This document shows positions 35,827 to 49,158 of a DNA stretch of 64,000 nucleotides, piece after piece. The first letter of the stretch is position 1. Each line of letters begins with the position of its first letter. Under the pieces are notes generated by a model that worked only from the letters and a program-made list of their open reading frames with translations, searched no databases and was not told the DNA's origin. A program made the translations under genes and the position numbers. Source of the DNA: Baylisascaris procyonis (lineage: Eukaryota > Nematoda > Chromadorea > Rhabditida > Ascarididae). Location: the NCBI GenBank assembly GCA_037389465.1, contig JAZARR010000230.1, forward strand, positions 2,728,001-2,792,000. The letters are read 5' to 3'.

Positions 35827-36048
35827 TCAGGAATAACAACCTCGTGGTGACAATAGTGGCTCATCAACATATCTAACATGAGACCCCTGAAGGATATCCA
35901 CATAAACACATATCAAAGAGGCCTTGAAATCATTCTGTACGAAACCGGGTTCGGTCATAGACTTCAGTACTTCATAGAGCTGATGTCTCTGAAATCTTGA
36001 AATGGTGTTTTTCAATTCGGTTTTTGGCCCTGTTGATGGGGCCATCAT
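35827..36048 (-). CDS. Minus-strand ORF, possible first exon
   Basis: ATG-ATG at 36048 opens 73 codons reading M-M-A-P-S-T-G-P-K-T-E-L-K-N-T-I-S-R-F-Q, then S-M-T-E-P-G-F-V-Q-N-D-F-K. In-phase donors include GGTTTC|GTACAG and TCTCAT|GTTAGA. It could be the start of the gene at 31962-34198. A weak intermediate exon is 35008-34963. Confidence 0.38.
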   Translation of the reverse strand: MMAPSTGPKTELKNTISRFQRHQLYEVLKSMTEPGFVQNDFKASLICVYVDILQGSHVRYVDEPLLSPRGCYS

Positions 36049-36948
36049 ATTAACTCACTCAAAAGAGCTTGCCTAGTTTCTATATATTGAACGAATATAT
36101 GCGAACGCATCATAGTGTGCCCGCAAGGCGTTTCCCAATTGTTATGCTTGGATTTACGCATTAGATCATCGTGGTTATTGAGGAAAGTTTGTGTTGACTG
36201 CATTGACTATAATAGAGCATTCCATTGAGCTACACGTTCCGTCAGGTAGCCTAAAATATGTTCTACCTCTTCCCGTGATTGCCGCTCACGTAATATGCTC
36301 CTTTGCATTTCCATTGATGCTAGATTCTCATCACTCAGTAACGGCTTTTTATTCTAGATCTTTGCTGCAGCGATAGTTACTGTTTGCTTGCTATTCCTAT
36401 ACTTGTGGCTTTCTCTCCGCAGTTGTTTTAATTGTTCTCTTGTTTTCTGTAAGCAAACAAAACTGTTATGTAACCATTGAGTAATTAATTTTTTAAATGG
36501 CTATTGCATTCACTAGCAAGTCTTCAACGGTGGCTAGCAGCTGTGTGTGAATGTTTATGTGATACGTACACTCCATCATAACGTGTATTTCAAAAGTATT
36601 AAATTTTCGTCGTCCCAATTGAAAACTTTCACGGAATTTGTTCTTTATGTTTCATGCCTACTTCTATAAGCTTATCACATTTTTGTGCACACTTCTGACG
36701 TATTATGTAGACGGATGAAACAACTACTTTGGACATATTTTCTCTTACTTTCTTGAAAAGACTTATACCGCTTTTAGGCGACCTATGCAACATCGATTTA
36801 ATTGGTTTTCAGCTCTTATGTCTTGCTCTATTACAAATTTCCATCCATAAAGCCGTTGTTTGCAAGAATAGTGATAAACCTAATTGATTGTTTCTTGTGT
36901 GTACAAAAGGAAGCGATCGAAATAAAATGATAATCTTTTTTTTTTCAG

Positions 36949-37057
36949 ATGCGTCATCGACTTTGACCTTTCGTATGATTATTTTGACCATAGTGCGGTC
37001 CTTGTTAAGAAAAAAATGTTACATCACAAAATTACGTCGAAAAAGAAGACTCCTTAA
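36949..37057 (+). CDS. Candidate terminal exon after a strong acceptor
   Basis: A run of ten or more T and CAG precedes a frame reading C-V-I-D-F-D-L-S-Y-D-Y-F-D-H-S-A-V-L-V-K and then a basic end (T-S-K-K-K-T-P) to TAA. A second frame is open to 37073. No partner exon was found. Confidence 0.25.
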
Positions 37058-39075
37058 TCAGAAATTCTTTTGAAAGCATCAAAAACTGAAAGAGAATCTT
37101 TGAACTTTGTCGTTGCTAAGAAAATGTTTCTATGGACCGAAGACGATTAAAGACTGTTTTTAAGTCCTTAAGTTTTCAGAGTTTCTGAGTATCTACGAGT
37201 TTTCTCCTTGAGTTTTTGAGTTTTAATTTTTCAAGACTTTATGACATATTTATGAACTCCTGAAACTAGTGATTTACGATAGAGTGCTTTGATATGCTTG
37301 ATATTGGGATGCTTGAAAAAAGGGCCTTCTTTCTTGACAGTGCTTAATTCCTGAGCCATCATGCGCTAAGCATCGGTTTATAATGATGAATTGTGAATGG
37401 GTATCGCTTAACATTTCGTTTGGATCGAGAATGTCGCCATTAAATGCGTTATATTCGAAGCCTCAAATATCGTACTCCATTGATAGCAGTGCATATTTTC
37501 GATTGAGCTTGAAGTATCATGTTCTCGATGTCGCTGATATAAATCACTGAGAGATTTGCATATTCCCATATTTCACATTCTTCCCACTGAGGAAGCATGA
37601 CATATCCATTTACGAAAACTTTTCAGCTTTATTTTTTGCATTGTATAAGATAATTCTCTCCTACTGTTTTAATTACTTGACTTTATTATTTAAAAGATTT
37701 AGTCAATAATCGTGCAAATGTTCGCAAAAATCTTGCGAATTCGATAAAATGCAAAGATTCATCTAATTATTATAAAACTTATCGAAATAAAATCATTGTT
37801 TCTCTATTTTCACAAATTCATTAAACCATCCTGAAAAATCCAAATGTTAAAAATGTACGTCTATTAGCACACTTCCGCCATTCCATAGGTATGGAAGAAC
37901 GCTTGAATTTACAAGGAACGATAATTTAAATCTATTTTAGAGTTTTAAGTATTATTGATTATTTTCAACTGAATTCATGTTATTTTTGTCATTGTTTGAG
38001 CATGCAGAGCATTGAACTGTTGTCATTGAATTGACTGAAAGGTATCTTCCTAAGCATTGAGCGGAAAGATATGATATTGTGAAAAAAAAGACGAAGTGTG
38101 CTCTATGATCGTCTTCACATTAAAAAAGAGACAAACTCGAAATAAGACAGCTCAGAAGACTTGCTACTGATTATGAGAGCATTCACTAAGAATCTTATTG
38201 CATTGCATTGAAATTATAATTGATACTATTGTAAGTAAGGGTTGCTCCACATATATAATAAAGGAATTGCTATTTCATTGGATAAAAGAAAATTTTCTTG
38301 ATGAGGATTTTTTTTTACAGCCTTATTTTATGTTTGCATATTTTACGTTTCAATGAAATATTTTTAAACTCTTATGTAATAGTCTTTCATCCACAAATAT
38401 CTACCGAATAATGCGAGTAAAATCTATGAGGTCGCTTAGCACTTAAGTTTTTAATCCTTGTAAATCCTTGTAAATTTCATAGATTGAGTTATTAAAGATT
38501 GGAGCAAAACCATCAACAACTAGCATATAAACATTCAATTTGAGAGCAATCACGCATTTTCTCTCTGTGCAACATTTTCAAGATTTTTTTTTTTTTTGCC
38601 AGAAATGCGTTATTAGCGTCAATGCTGGGTTTACTTTTATATGTCTCTTTGCTTAATGCGTCTAATCTGAACTCTCCAAGAATAATGAATTGCAAAAGCG
38701 TTTAGAGAATTTGTAGGATTACTACAGCCACTACGTTTCATGGGTAACCCGATTGGTAGCCACTACGGAGCTTTTTTTTTGAAGCGCAAATGATTGGTTT
38801 TTTCAGCTGAAATACATAAACGCATGACTCATTTTCTGCCTAATATCCTTTCCGTTTGTTGTCTTCTTTGTTTTCAAATTCAGCAACTAGGTTATGTTCA
38901 AGGAAAACACAGAAATAAACTTGAAACTTGCAATCAGTTTGTCTCTGAAAAACAGGATAATCCTTGATGCAGAAAAACCTATCAACGGAAGTCGTGTGTT
39001 CAAAAAATGAACCATATCATTTTCCAAAGAAAAGTTAAGTGATGTGTCGTTCATAAACAGCATTTTCCAGTGTAC
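37058..39075. other. AT-rich stretch without a supported gene
   Basis: Only short open frames and A/T homopolymers. Nothing recognisable. Confidence 0.45.
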
Positions 39076-39157
39076 CTTTAACGCTAGCATGATGTCGCAC
39101 GCTTGACATTCAATAGTCTGATGTCCACTAATTGCCTTGATTTCACAGTGTGCAGCA
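39076..39157 (-). CDS. Candidate minus-strand exon, 27 codons
   Basis: Acceptor ACTCTAATAG, donor TTAAAG|GTACAC. It reads A-A-H-C-E-I-K-A-I-S-G-H-Q-T-I-E-C-Q-A-C. It lies in a 103-codon open frame (38887-39198). Confidence 0.32.
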
Positions 39158-40006
39158 CTATTAGAGTATATGTGATTCTGCAGTAATTCAAATATCATCG
39201 ATTTCTGTTTTCTTGAATTCCAAATTGAATAAATGAAACTTATTCGTTCAAAATTAGTGGCGGTCGAATCTCTCTATAAGAGACAAATAAAACTGTTTCT
39301 GCGCTAATATTTATGCTGTTGTATTAATTATTTCAAGCATGATAGGAGCTGTATTGATGCGGCGTTTATAAATGTATGAAAATTTATGAAATTTTTAAGC
39401 TTGATGACGTTCGAAAATAATGGATATTTTTTCTTCGTTACTCGTTTCTTTTGTTGGTCTCCCTGATCATAAGGCTCAAATTTCATTGATTGCTTTTGGC
39501 ATGTCATATTATTGCTGTTTTGATGATCAAATGCCTTTGAATTGACCCATCTTCCCTTAGTGTTGTTTGTTTTGCGTTCAACTTGTGTTCACGCTAATAC
39601 CGATTTTAAAGTCATTCAGTGCATGCGGGCGCAGTGCACAGTTCTTCTCAATATGCTGCATTATGATTCCGCTTCTGGATGGAGTTCTTGACAAGCAAAT
39701 ATGAGGACGTCTTGCTCTCGCTTCCCTCATCCCTCTCCTCTCCTTTGAATAGGTCCTTGCGGATCAGTAACTGATTGTGAATAATAGTGATATATGCACT
39801 GATAAGCCAATAAAGATAACAAGATTGAGATAATGGAGGAAATGGAATTCAGAAAGCAGTAGTAAATTTCATTAAGATTAAGAAATTAAAGAAAGCATTA
39901 TTAAGAAAAAATTAAGAAAGCATTAAGAAATAAGCTGAAAACGAGGTCAGAAGGGAAGATCGTACAAAAAAAAAAAGAACGGAGCGTCGAGGGTTGCTTT
40001 CTTTAC

Positions 40007-40121
40007 CATCTCCGCGAGATGGAAGCATTCCAAGAAATCCCATTCACCGTTGTTCATGTTACTGAACAAGTGATGTGCGTCTATGAGGCCGAAGTAAGCT
40101 GACAAACAACTTTCGAAATGA
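40007..40121 (-). CDS. Candidate minus-strand exon, 38 codons
   Basis: Acceptor TTTCTTTCCAG, donor GAGATG|GTAAAG. It reads H-F-E-S-C-L-S-A-Y-F-G-L-I-D-A-H-H-L-F-S and later N-G-E-W-D-F-L-E-C-F. The plus strand over the same bases also reads well and ends in GCCGAA|GTAAGC, so strand is not secure. Confidence 0.33.
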
Positions 40122-43100
40122 CTGGAAAGAAATAGGTGCTGCCAGCTGCAGACTTTTGGTTGCAATCGAACTCAACATCGGTAGACAACTAAAAGCAGTA
40201 GGTTAAAATAGAATTCTGGCTGTAGCTGAAAAGTACGAAAGACTTTCGGGCGACAATGTCGACTTAACTTTGTGTCATCAACGGCAGTTTGCCTGGTGAG
40301 TCACTACAGCTATGTTGTAGTGAAGATTCGTCCCTACCATTATATCTCTCGCTTATGAGGTATTCTTTCACTATGGAAATTAGACTTTCTTGTCAGTTGT
40401 CGCAGTAATACGCTTCTCATTCCTGTATATTCTTTTATATTTTAGTTAACTTCAACGCCACTCAAGCATGCAATCGTTATATTAATCGATATCACTTTTC
40501 ATTTATAAACTCATAGACTATAATCCATAAATTCAGGGATTTAAGGTTTTGAGTTGTTGTTGTGAAGGAATAACGGGTCATATGAATCATTTTCTCCATG
40601 CATTGAATTTAGATGTTGAACGCGCTCATTTTTTTACAGATCTTTGAAACATAACTGAAATTAGTCACTCGATCGATGTGTTGACGTTGTCTTATAGTGC
40701 AGAAAGTCGTATTCATAAAGAATGAAACATGCATTCTCAAGTCGAAACAATGCATCACAACAAAGCACGACACGCAAATTAAGCAATTCATTCATCGAAT
40801 GAATAAGAGCACCTTTTGAGAAGGGCAAAGTGTTTGATCGAAAGAGCAAAATGGGGTTACGATTATGAAAATCATTTGTGGCGTATCCATGGAGACAAAA
40901 TCTGAAATTCTGTTAAGTTTGATCTCAGTAAGAGTGCACTTGCATTTCTTGTGCATCGATTGCGCCAATTTTATTGTAGATAACACATTGAACTAGCAGT
41001 ACTTCAACAGCCTTAGGCACTTTTTTGAACAATCGTTCTATTTTCATCCCTAATAGTTACTATTCCTAATACTCGATGGTGACTTGCGTAAAGAGGCGTT
41101 TTTGCGGTTGAGTCATCGCTGCCTCTTACGCATGTCGTATCGCTTCATAGCAATTTGATTATAAGCTGTCAATTCAATTCGACAAGTTTTGCCCAATTAC
41201 TTCATAGTTTCCTTTACTAGGCTCCTTTGGCTCTTATTTATGAATTCAATGAATGTTGGGCTGCAGTGAGTGCAAAACATATATCACTTCAATATGAAGT
41301 TGATCTGAATAGCTCAAGATTTGATACTGTCTACTGTGAAAGCAATAATTAACGCACGATTTCTAAAGGCGATCATAACAATCTTTCTTTAACAGATCGC
41401 ATTTATTATCATCATTGGCCAAAACGAGTACGTTGTATTTTCATATACTTCTAAGTTTATGGCATTACTTCGTCATATGTAGTAGCATTTATATATGTGC
41501 TTAAGTATAGCGGTGTCATCTTATGAAAGCTTTACTAGAGCCACTATCAAGAGGTATGCCTAGAGTATGATAGCAGAGTGGGAATTGTAACAGCCAGGAA
41601 GAAAATGTCTCATCGATGCGGAATAGTGAACAATAGAAACTTCGTACATTGAGGTTGGGGAAACTGACCAGCTAGTGTTGTCAAAAATTGTTCTTGCATT
41701 TGCATCGTTTTTCGCAAAAGTAATTTGGTCGTTCATAAAGTCTTTGTTGGCCTTCCTGTGGAAAGATGGAATAACCCATGGGAAAGTTGCTGGCTTCAAG
41801 AATTAGAATGGGGCCTGTTATCTCTTGTGGCAGCCCTAACTTCTTATGATGACCCATTCGAGTTTGCTTGTTGCCTTGCTTATTCTATTTTCTTATAATC
41901 TTTCGAGGTTGTCAGTAGACTTGTGCTGTTTTATTGATGTTCTTCCATAGCAGTAGTGATTTAGAGAGGTTTTTCACCATTTTTATGAACACTTTTGTTT
42001 TTAACTTGCCATAAATTGTGATAGTGAGTTCGATTCAACATGAATTTGAGTTCCGTAATGATTCTTCTATGATGACATCATCGTTGACGTTGTCACGCGT
42101 AAACATTATTTGCTTGTATTATTGCCAAATGTTTTGTATTATTGTTTTCATTGCCAAATGAACTCGCTTCTTGTATGTCATAATAACTTCTTCAGTCATG
42201 AAAATTTAAGATTGTTGAGAGCACACGCGGATCTATTTTCAGTTTTCCATTTTTTTTTAAATTTGATGTGAAATATAAATGAGACTGAAATTGAATACTG
42301 TAGGAATACCAATAACTCATTTAATGTCACTAAATGCATCGTAATCATACGGTATAATTCACTATGAGATGAGCATGGATTATATTTTTTAAATTGCGGT
42401 CAAACTGGCCTAAACTACTACTCATCGCGACGCCAATTGAGAGATAATTGTTTGCCGTTGAACGCAATTTTTTTCGAAACGTAATGTTGGAAGTAACTGA
42501 AATAGACTCTCCTATATTATTACGATGTGAAAGCTTATGTGACTTGTCTTAAGCTGATGATTAGGATGGCTAAGATTGAGCAGCATTCCTATTCCTGTGC
42601 TATAATCGACGCTTTCTAGGAAAATGAAGCATTGTGTTGTTTCAATACCAGGCCACCAAATAGGTGAATTTATATTTTGATGCATTTGACGCGAGGATCA
42701 CTGCGATGAGACGATCGGTTGAAGTGAACACTCTGCCACTTCGGCTACTTTAAAAGTTTATTGCATCATTCCATCTGAAAATTGCTTATGATACCGCAAT
42801 CTGCTTTAAATGTTGCGTTGCGCTTTCCTTTCTCTTATGATTGCAGCGGCTGTAAATAATTGCGAAACCTCATATGCAAATCAAAAAGGTTTCTTTCATT
42901 AGTGAAATTAAAATCTCTGAAGAACATTTACAGACGTTTCATTTATCAAAACAGTATGCATTGAGCGATTAGCAGAACTCTCGATTTCTCTATGAGTCGA
43001 ATTTTCCGCTTCAAAATTTCATAGGCGTTCGTGCAAGATGGAATAGAACTACATTGATGAATATTTCTTACTCCCATCCATCGTCGTTCGATGGCTTAAA

Positions 43101-44480
43101 TTGCTCTAAATTTTCTTAAAGCATTATACACTCGAGTCATTATTTTACATCATCGTCAAGCACGTTAACTGCCAATTTTTAATGATAAATTCTAGTTGGA
43201 CTCTATTTTTGAGACATCTAAACATCTTTTGGAACGCTTGAATAGTCCAGTAGTGTTATGCTCTTAGCACTAAACTCATAGTGGCATTTCCTAGAGGAAC
43301 ACCTTTCCGGCAATCTATTGTTTTATATTGTAATCGCATATTGTTTAAAGAACCACTGCATGAGTCTTACAAAAAGACAGCATAGAAGATATCGTTGTCA
43401 AGATGCGACAGCAAAACAACGTTGCATATTCGTCTTCACAATTGGCTGCGCTCAAAGAGCTATAAGTTGTGCTAGCGGCAGATATCGAACTTTTTTATTG
43501 ATCACATCATGTGCAACACCTGTCTCTTCATGCTACTGATGCCTGCAAGCTTATTCTATTCATTTTATCTTCTCTCGTCTCGACGTTTGCGATCGCAAAC
43601 GAAGTGCCCAACATGACGACCGCCGCTCCCGCTCCTTGACCATTTGCTGAAAAATTTCCCTCGCGGAGATTGCGTCACTGAAACCAAACCATAAAAGGTC
43701 GTAATTGACCGCAATTTCAAACGGATAGTAAGCAAAGGTTATTCGCTTAAGTGTGGCGGTATGACAAATTTATGGGCAATAATTGGATTCATCGAATTAC
43801 CCACTGTATGAATGCTCAACCTACATATGTCGTTTTCATAACCTCGTTTTCATAATCTATGCCCGGCTGAAACATTCACCAGATGTTTTCTTTTTTTTTA
43901 TTTGGAGCATTTGGACTGTGAGGAATTGCTGCATATGGCTGAGAATCGCCTTATGCTGCCAAAGGTTTCTCTTTCATGGCGGTAAAAGAAGAGTTGCAGT
44001 AAAAGCATGTGGAAAGCCATCTCATGTAAGCCAACAAGCCTAACTAACTATCTGCACAGTCCTTCCACAAGAGTTCCAATTTCTAAGGCATCCTTGAACT
44101 TTATTAATCACATTTCAAATTGGTAAGACAACTCGAAAACCGCTATCATGGTTTTGCTCGTTTTATGATGACAGCCAGCTGGTACATGCAGATGGAATCA
44201 TTGGGGCACTGACGACGTCATATGCAGGACCCATCCTATGCCTCTCACTGTCATGTGCACAAGAAGGGGATCAAAAGTGCGAAACATATTTTTTGAAATA
44301 TCTGGCATGTAGCACCGAGCAAATAAAAAAGACCCAATTAGCAGATCTCTTTGTGACTGATTGTTCGGCGATGCACTTTTTTCAAGCGCGGATTTCACAC
44401 GTGAGTGCATTTGCTGCCTTTGCAGTTGCGTCATCCATTGTTATGGAATTTCGCGAAGTTTTCATCCAACATTTTCAGGA
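40122..44480. other. Region upstream of the receptor gene, no firm gene
   Basis: Open frames at 41560-41799 (minus) and 43318-43539 and 43908-43981 (plus) look coding-like in part, but none has paired splice signals with a matching partner. Receptor promoter elements, if present, lie here but were not recognised. Confidence 0.4.
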
Positions 44481-44608
44481 ATGGTCTCGCTTTATGGATT
44501 TCTGTTGCGAGCCTGGTATTTCTTCATCACTTCACTCTACTTTATTGTCCCACTTGCTGGTATTGCACTCAACGGATATGTTCTCCTTCAGTTGACAAAA
44601 ATTGCGAG
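44481..44608 (+). CDS. Receptor exon 1: start codon and TM1
   Basis: The ATG lies two bases after the acceptor ATTTTCAG (ending 44478), as expected for a trans-spliced first exon. The N-terminus is only about 12 residues. TM1 contains F-I-V-P-L-A-G-I-A-L-N-G-Y and is followed by Q-L-T-K-I-A-R. The donor is GCGAG|GTGGCT and leaves two bases, completed to Arg by exon 2. Confidence 0.82.
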
Positions 44609-47600
44609 GTGGCTAATAGTGCTGTTTTTTAATCAGTTCTAATATGTTGCAGCACTACTGTGTCGTCATCCCAATTTAGCAGCGTAAAAAAATTGTTGGA
44701 CATATGCAAAAGCGAGTTGTCAGATTTTTTAGCGTATTTCCAAGTTGGATACATAGATTGTGGGAAGTACACAAGAAGAGCTGCTACGAAATGTGCCGTT
44801 GCGTTGGGCTTATCCATCCAGCTAGTTTTATAAATCCCTAGTAGATAATGGAATATGTCGAATATTGCCTTCATACCTTTTCATGGCCCCGCTAGGATGA
44901 AATACTTGCAAAATTTTGGCAGATTTAAATATTTATGACTCATCGACATGATTGAAGGCAAAGCAAGGCAATTCCATCACCTGCATTGTGCATATAAAAT
45001 TAAAAAGAAGACATCACGCAAGCAGGGAGGTGCACACACATAAATATGCATACAGAGAGGAAGTTGTGCAAACTAAAGACACTATGCACATATGAACTAC
45101 TCATCAGTCAATACATTCTGCGAGCTTACATATGAACGATTGTCTTGATGACCCGTATGTTCATTAGCGCTCGCTATGGGATTCCACCGACATATGGAAG
45201 GAGATTTTCGAAGAATTCCAGCTGGGCATGTTTTGATTAAAAACAAGCATCAAGCCGGCAGCCTGTCCTGTAGATACTAATCTTATAACGTGGAACAAAA
45301 GTTTGAAGTGTATTCCCATCGGTAGAAGGTACACCGGTCTGCAAAATATTCAAAAAAATTCAGTGACCGAAACGGTTCCCACGATTCACTCTCCATCTGT
45401 TAGTTAATTTAACCTGTTGATGTTGGTTGATTGAGAATTACATCGATGGATGCATTTTAAGCTGAATCTAAGCTCAGATGATGGGGTCATTAAAACTAGC
45501 ATTCGTTTAATGCTAATCCAGTTTTGCAATGCAAACTATCATGCCTTGGCGTATCCATCACAAATCAAGAAAGTTCAAGTCATCCTCACAAATCTAATCT
45601 CCACGATGCCGCAGGGAGTTTTCAGGAATATAGAATCGCTCTCTTTTTATGAAAACTGTGCTTAACTGTTACATTCAATTGAGGTGTTTGAATTCAGGCA
45701 CAATTTACTTCGCTTCGAAACATCATCCGGTTTGCCGCTTTTCGGTATGTCAGTGGGCGATTCGATTTGTTTGTTCGCTCAGCTCGCCCAAGCAATGTTT
45801 CATTTCGCTGTTAAGGCACAGCATACAGATCACTATAATACAACGTTACTCGATTTGTTCTGCAAGGTTGGTTCTTCTCAAAACTGAATAGAATTTATTT
45901 AAATAATATTAGAGTCATCAACGAAAGCGCAGTACTTTTAAAACTTGGAGGTGGACATTGTGCGTCGCATTCAACTAATGCCTTCAGAGCAGGAATCGAT
46001 TTTCGTAGGTCCAATTTTGTCTTTCTGATACGCAAATGGTATTTTGCACACTTCACAGAATAGCGCCATGACCATTCCGGATGACCTTAAAATTTATGGG
46101 CCATAAGAGGATCTTGTCCGTGGTTTCCAATTCTTGCAACAAAACTTGATCGTTGGAAAAATTGGTCGAATTTATGTCACTTTCATGATTTCCACGACAA
46201 ATCCGTCTTTCACTCATCAACTGCCGATAAGAACGTTTTTTCATGCATGGCGATCAGGATGACTATGAGTTTCATTGAATGCCACGATGTTTCTCCATTG
46301 CAAAGAAGCTGTAAATATATGCTAATATCCTTCTTCCTGCATTGCAGCACAGATGCCTAGAATATTACCGTGAAACATCTAATTGCGCATTATCGGCCTT
46401 TCCTAGGCTACTGCATCCTCTCCTTCTTCGCTCTGGTCTCCCCATTTCATTTCTGTTATTGCTTGAAGGTGTCAAAAACTAGTTTACTCGCAAGTGTTAT
46501 CACAAGATTCCTTTTGTTCTTACCAATCCGATTATGCAAATTCAAAATTCCTTTCTGGAATTATATCTTATTTGTGTGAATATCTTTAAAATTTTTCTTT
46601 ATTGCTTTTTGCATATTTGCCTAAGCCTAGTCTGTCAGTCGAAAATCTTTTTATTGAATTGATATCGTAGCGGCAAATTGATCCTCGAAGCAGACAGAGG
46701 AGGCTTGCGATACCGCAGACGCAGCCACTTTCGTAGGCAGAGCTGGCGTAGCTGGATTTCGTCTAGCCCAGTTTAATTAACGGGTTAATAAATTTCCAAT
46801 TTTAGGTGATAGCTGACCAAGTCCATGCTGGATGCCTTGGAGCCTCTCTGTGCCACCATGTTTATTGTGTGCGACTATGTTGATTATTTTGCAGGCGGAT
46901 CTCTATTTAATGCACTCCACATCGGCCTTCTCAGTTTGGAGCTGGCTTCTCCTCTCATTACTGCGGTATATGGCTGTCTTTCATCCGCTCAAATACAGGT
47001 GTTCACCATGTTTTCACAAATGTACAGTGGAACAGTTAATTAGAGGCATGAACATCCATAGCATCCGAGATTGTTACTGTCTGAAACTAAACTATTCATT
47101 CAGTAGCTTCTAAGTTTTGAGGTTCTTAGACGAGATATGAGAGAAAATGGTATCCAGCCGACTGCATTCATCCAAACATGCTTTGTGCACATTGGAGCTC
47201 TTCTCTGTCCTCGATAGAACTGGCATCTCATATGATTGCGGTATATGAATGCCTTTACATGGGCAATTGTTGGTGGGCAATTTGTAAACACCTCCAGAGC
47301 GCGCTTTTTGTGACAAACAAAAGTATGGAACTTGCAAAGAATTTTGATCACCACTGAAAACTGCTAGGTGTCAAACTCTATTCTTCAGGTCTACTCCTCT
47401 ATAGGTAGCTCTGTAATGGTGGTGAATCAACTCAGTCGTCTACAATTTCGGTGAGCCATGACACAAATGCCTTAATTCCCCAATCATTTTCTTGGTTTCT
47501 CTATTTTCAAAAAATTCAATGGCTGAAAAGTTTTCAGAGATATTTTGATTACCTATGCTGAAGCACATATCAGAGAAAATTTGTTAAAAATACAAAAGTT

Positions 47601-49104
47601 AGCTGAAAACTACCGCATGTTTCATGTCTGAAGAGAGAAATACTTCAATATATTAGAAGCATTTCCGAAGAAAGTGAAATTTCTTTTAAAAAATCGCATG
47701 TAAACATCCAAAGTGTGCGTGAATAAAATGCCTCGGTTAAAATGTTGTGTGCTTGTATCTGCTAGTTCAAAAAAAAAAGCCATTGATCATAGAAAATGCA
47801 CTTTGACAGCCTCGTGATATGGTTTGAGATTCCATGAAGCTGCATGATAAAATTTTTTACTAAGCCAATGTTCTGGATGCAAAGTCATACGATTCCCGAG
47901 GACTCGTAATACTTACAAAACTCGAGCTCTTCAACATCTTGTCACTTTTGAAATATCAGAGTGGAACTGAGAGTTAGTTCTCTGCATCTAATAAAAAATG
48001 CTGAAGCATCTCCAATAAATTTTAATTGTTTATTCGCTGTGAATAAGTGTATATGGATAATGAAGTGGTGTGAATAACTCTCTTAAGCACTAATACGCTC
48101 CTATTTTAACAAAACCATACATTCATTCAACAACATCTTTTACTAATTTGTTGCGATTTTAGAACAATTTGGAGACAACCACGCTATGCATTATTACTAA
48201 TTGCTTTAGCGTGTGCAACACTTGAAGTATGGATTCTCGCATTCGTTTCCTATAATAGTGATTATCGCAGTTGCTCTGAGGATCCCGATGTTTCTACATC
48301 AAGCTTGCAGGTAGAGCAGCCATTGTATTATTCGTTCATTTGTAGGCTTTTATCATTTTACCCTTGCAACAACAATTTCCTAATTGCTGACTAGAGATCA
48401 AATATTGCCAAGCGATGCTATAGAAATGCTAATCGTTTTTTGAGAGTGCTTTATTGTCTTCAAATGTATCAATGATCCCATGCAACTCCATCGACCAGTT
48501 AGTTAGTGGTGCTTCACGCTTGCTACACCAACCGGAAGTTTTTTAGAGGTTCGCATATCAGAGAAGAAATATAAAGGTAGAGGCTATAATTGCATAATAT
48601 GAGCTGTTGGCGAATTGCCGAATAATTATCGCAATTATTGTAATAATCGCAATTATTAATCACATCGAATATTCGAATGCAATTCATTTCAAAATTGTTG
48701 AAAGAAGAAGGCGAGGGAGAGGCTATTTAACATACGGAGTGGTTAATCCTTTCATCGCATTCTTCTCTACTCTTACGACAGTTGTTGATTATTACTATGC
48801 TGTTTTCCAAGCATTGATTCGATGTTTCTGAGTGAAATACTGCTTTTGAAGGCTTTCTTCATATTCACCCATGCAGCAATTGATTGGTTTTTGAGATAAT
48901 AACGCAATATGGATCAGTGAATTTTTCGAAAATCACCGTTACTGCTGGTTTAATATTTAATAGCTTAGTTGGTGATTTTTAATGATTTTCGGAAATTTTC
49001 AATAGTGTGCTTCTAAATTGCTATCAGATTGTAATGGCATGATTGCTTGAATGATATTCGGCGAGAGGGGGGAGGTATGTCTCGTTTCTTGGCCTCAGAA
49101 ATTT

Positions 49105-49158
<54 letters not shown>

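Noticed and set aside
41560..41799. 79-codon minus ORF and a 45-codon plus frame over the same bases
   Set aside because: Both read plausibly, but neither has a matched pair of splice sites or a recognisable domain.
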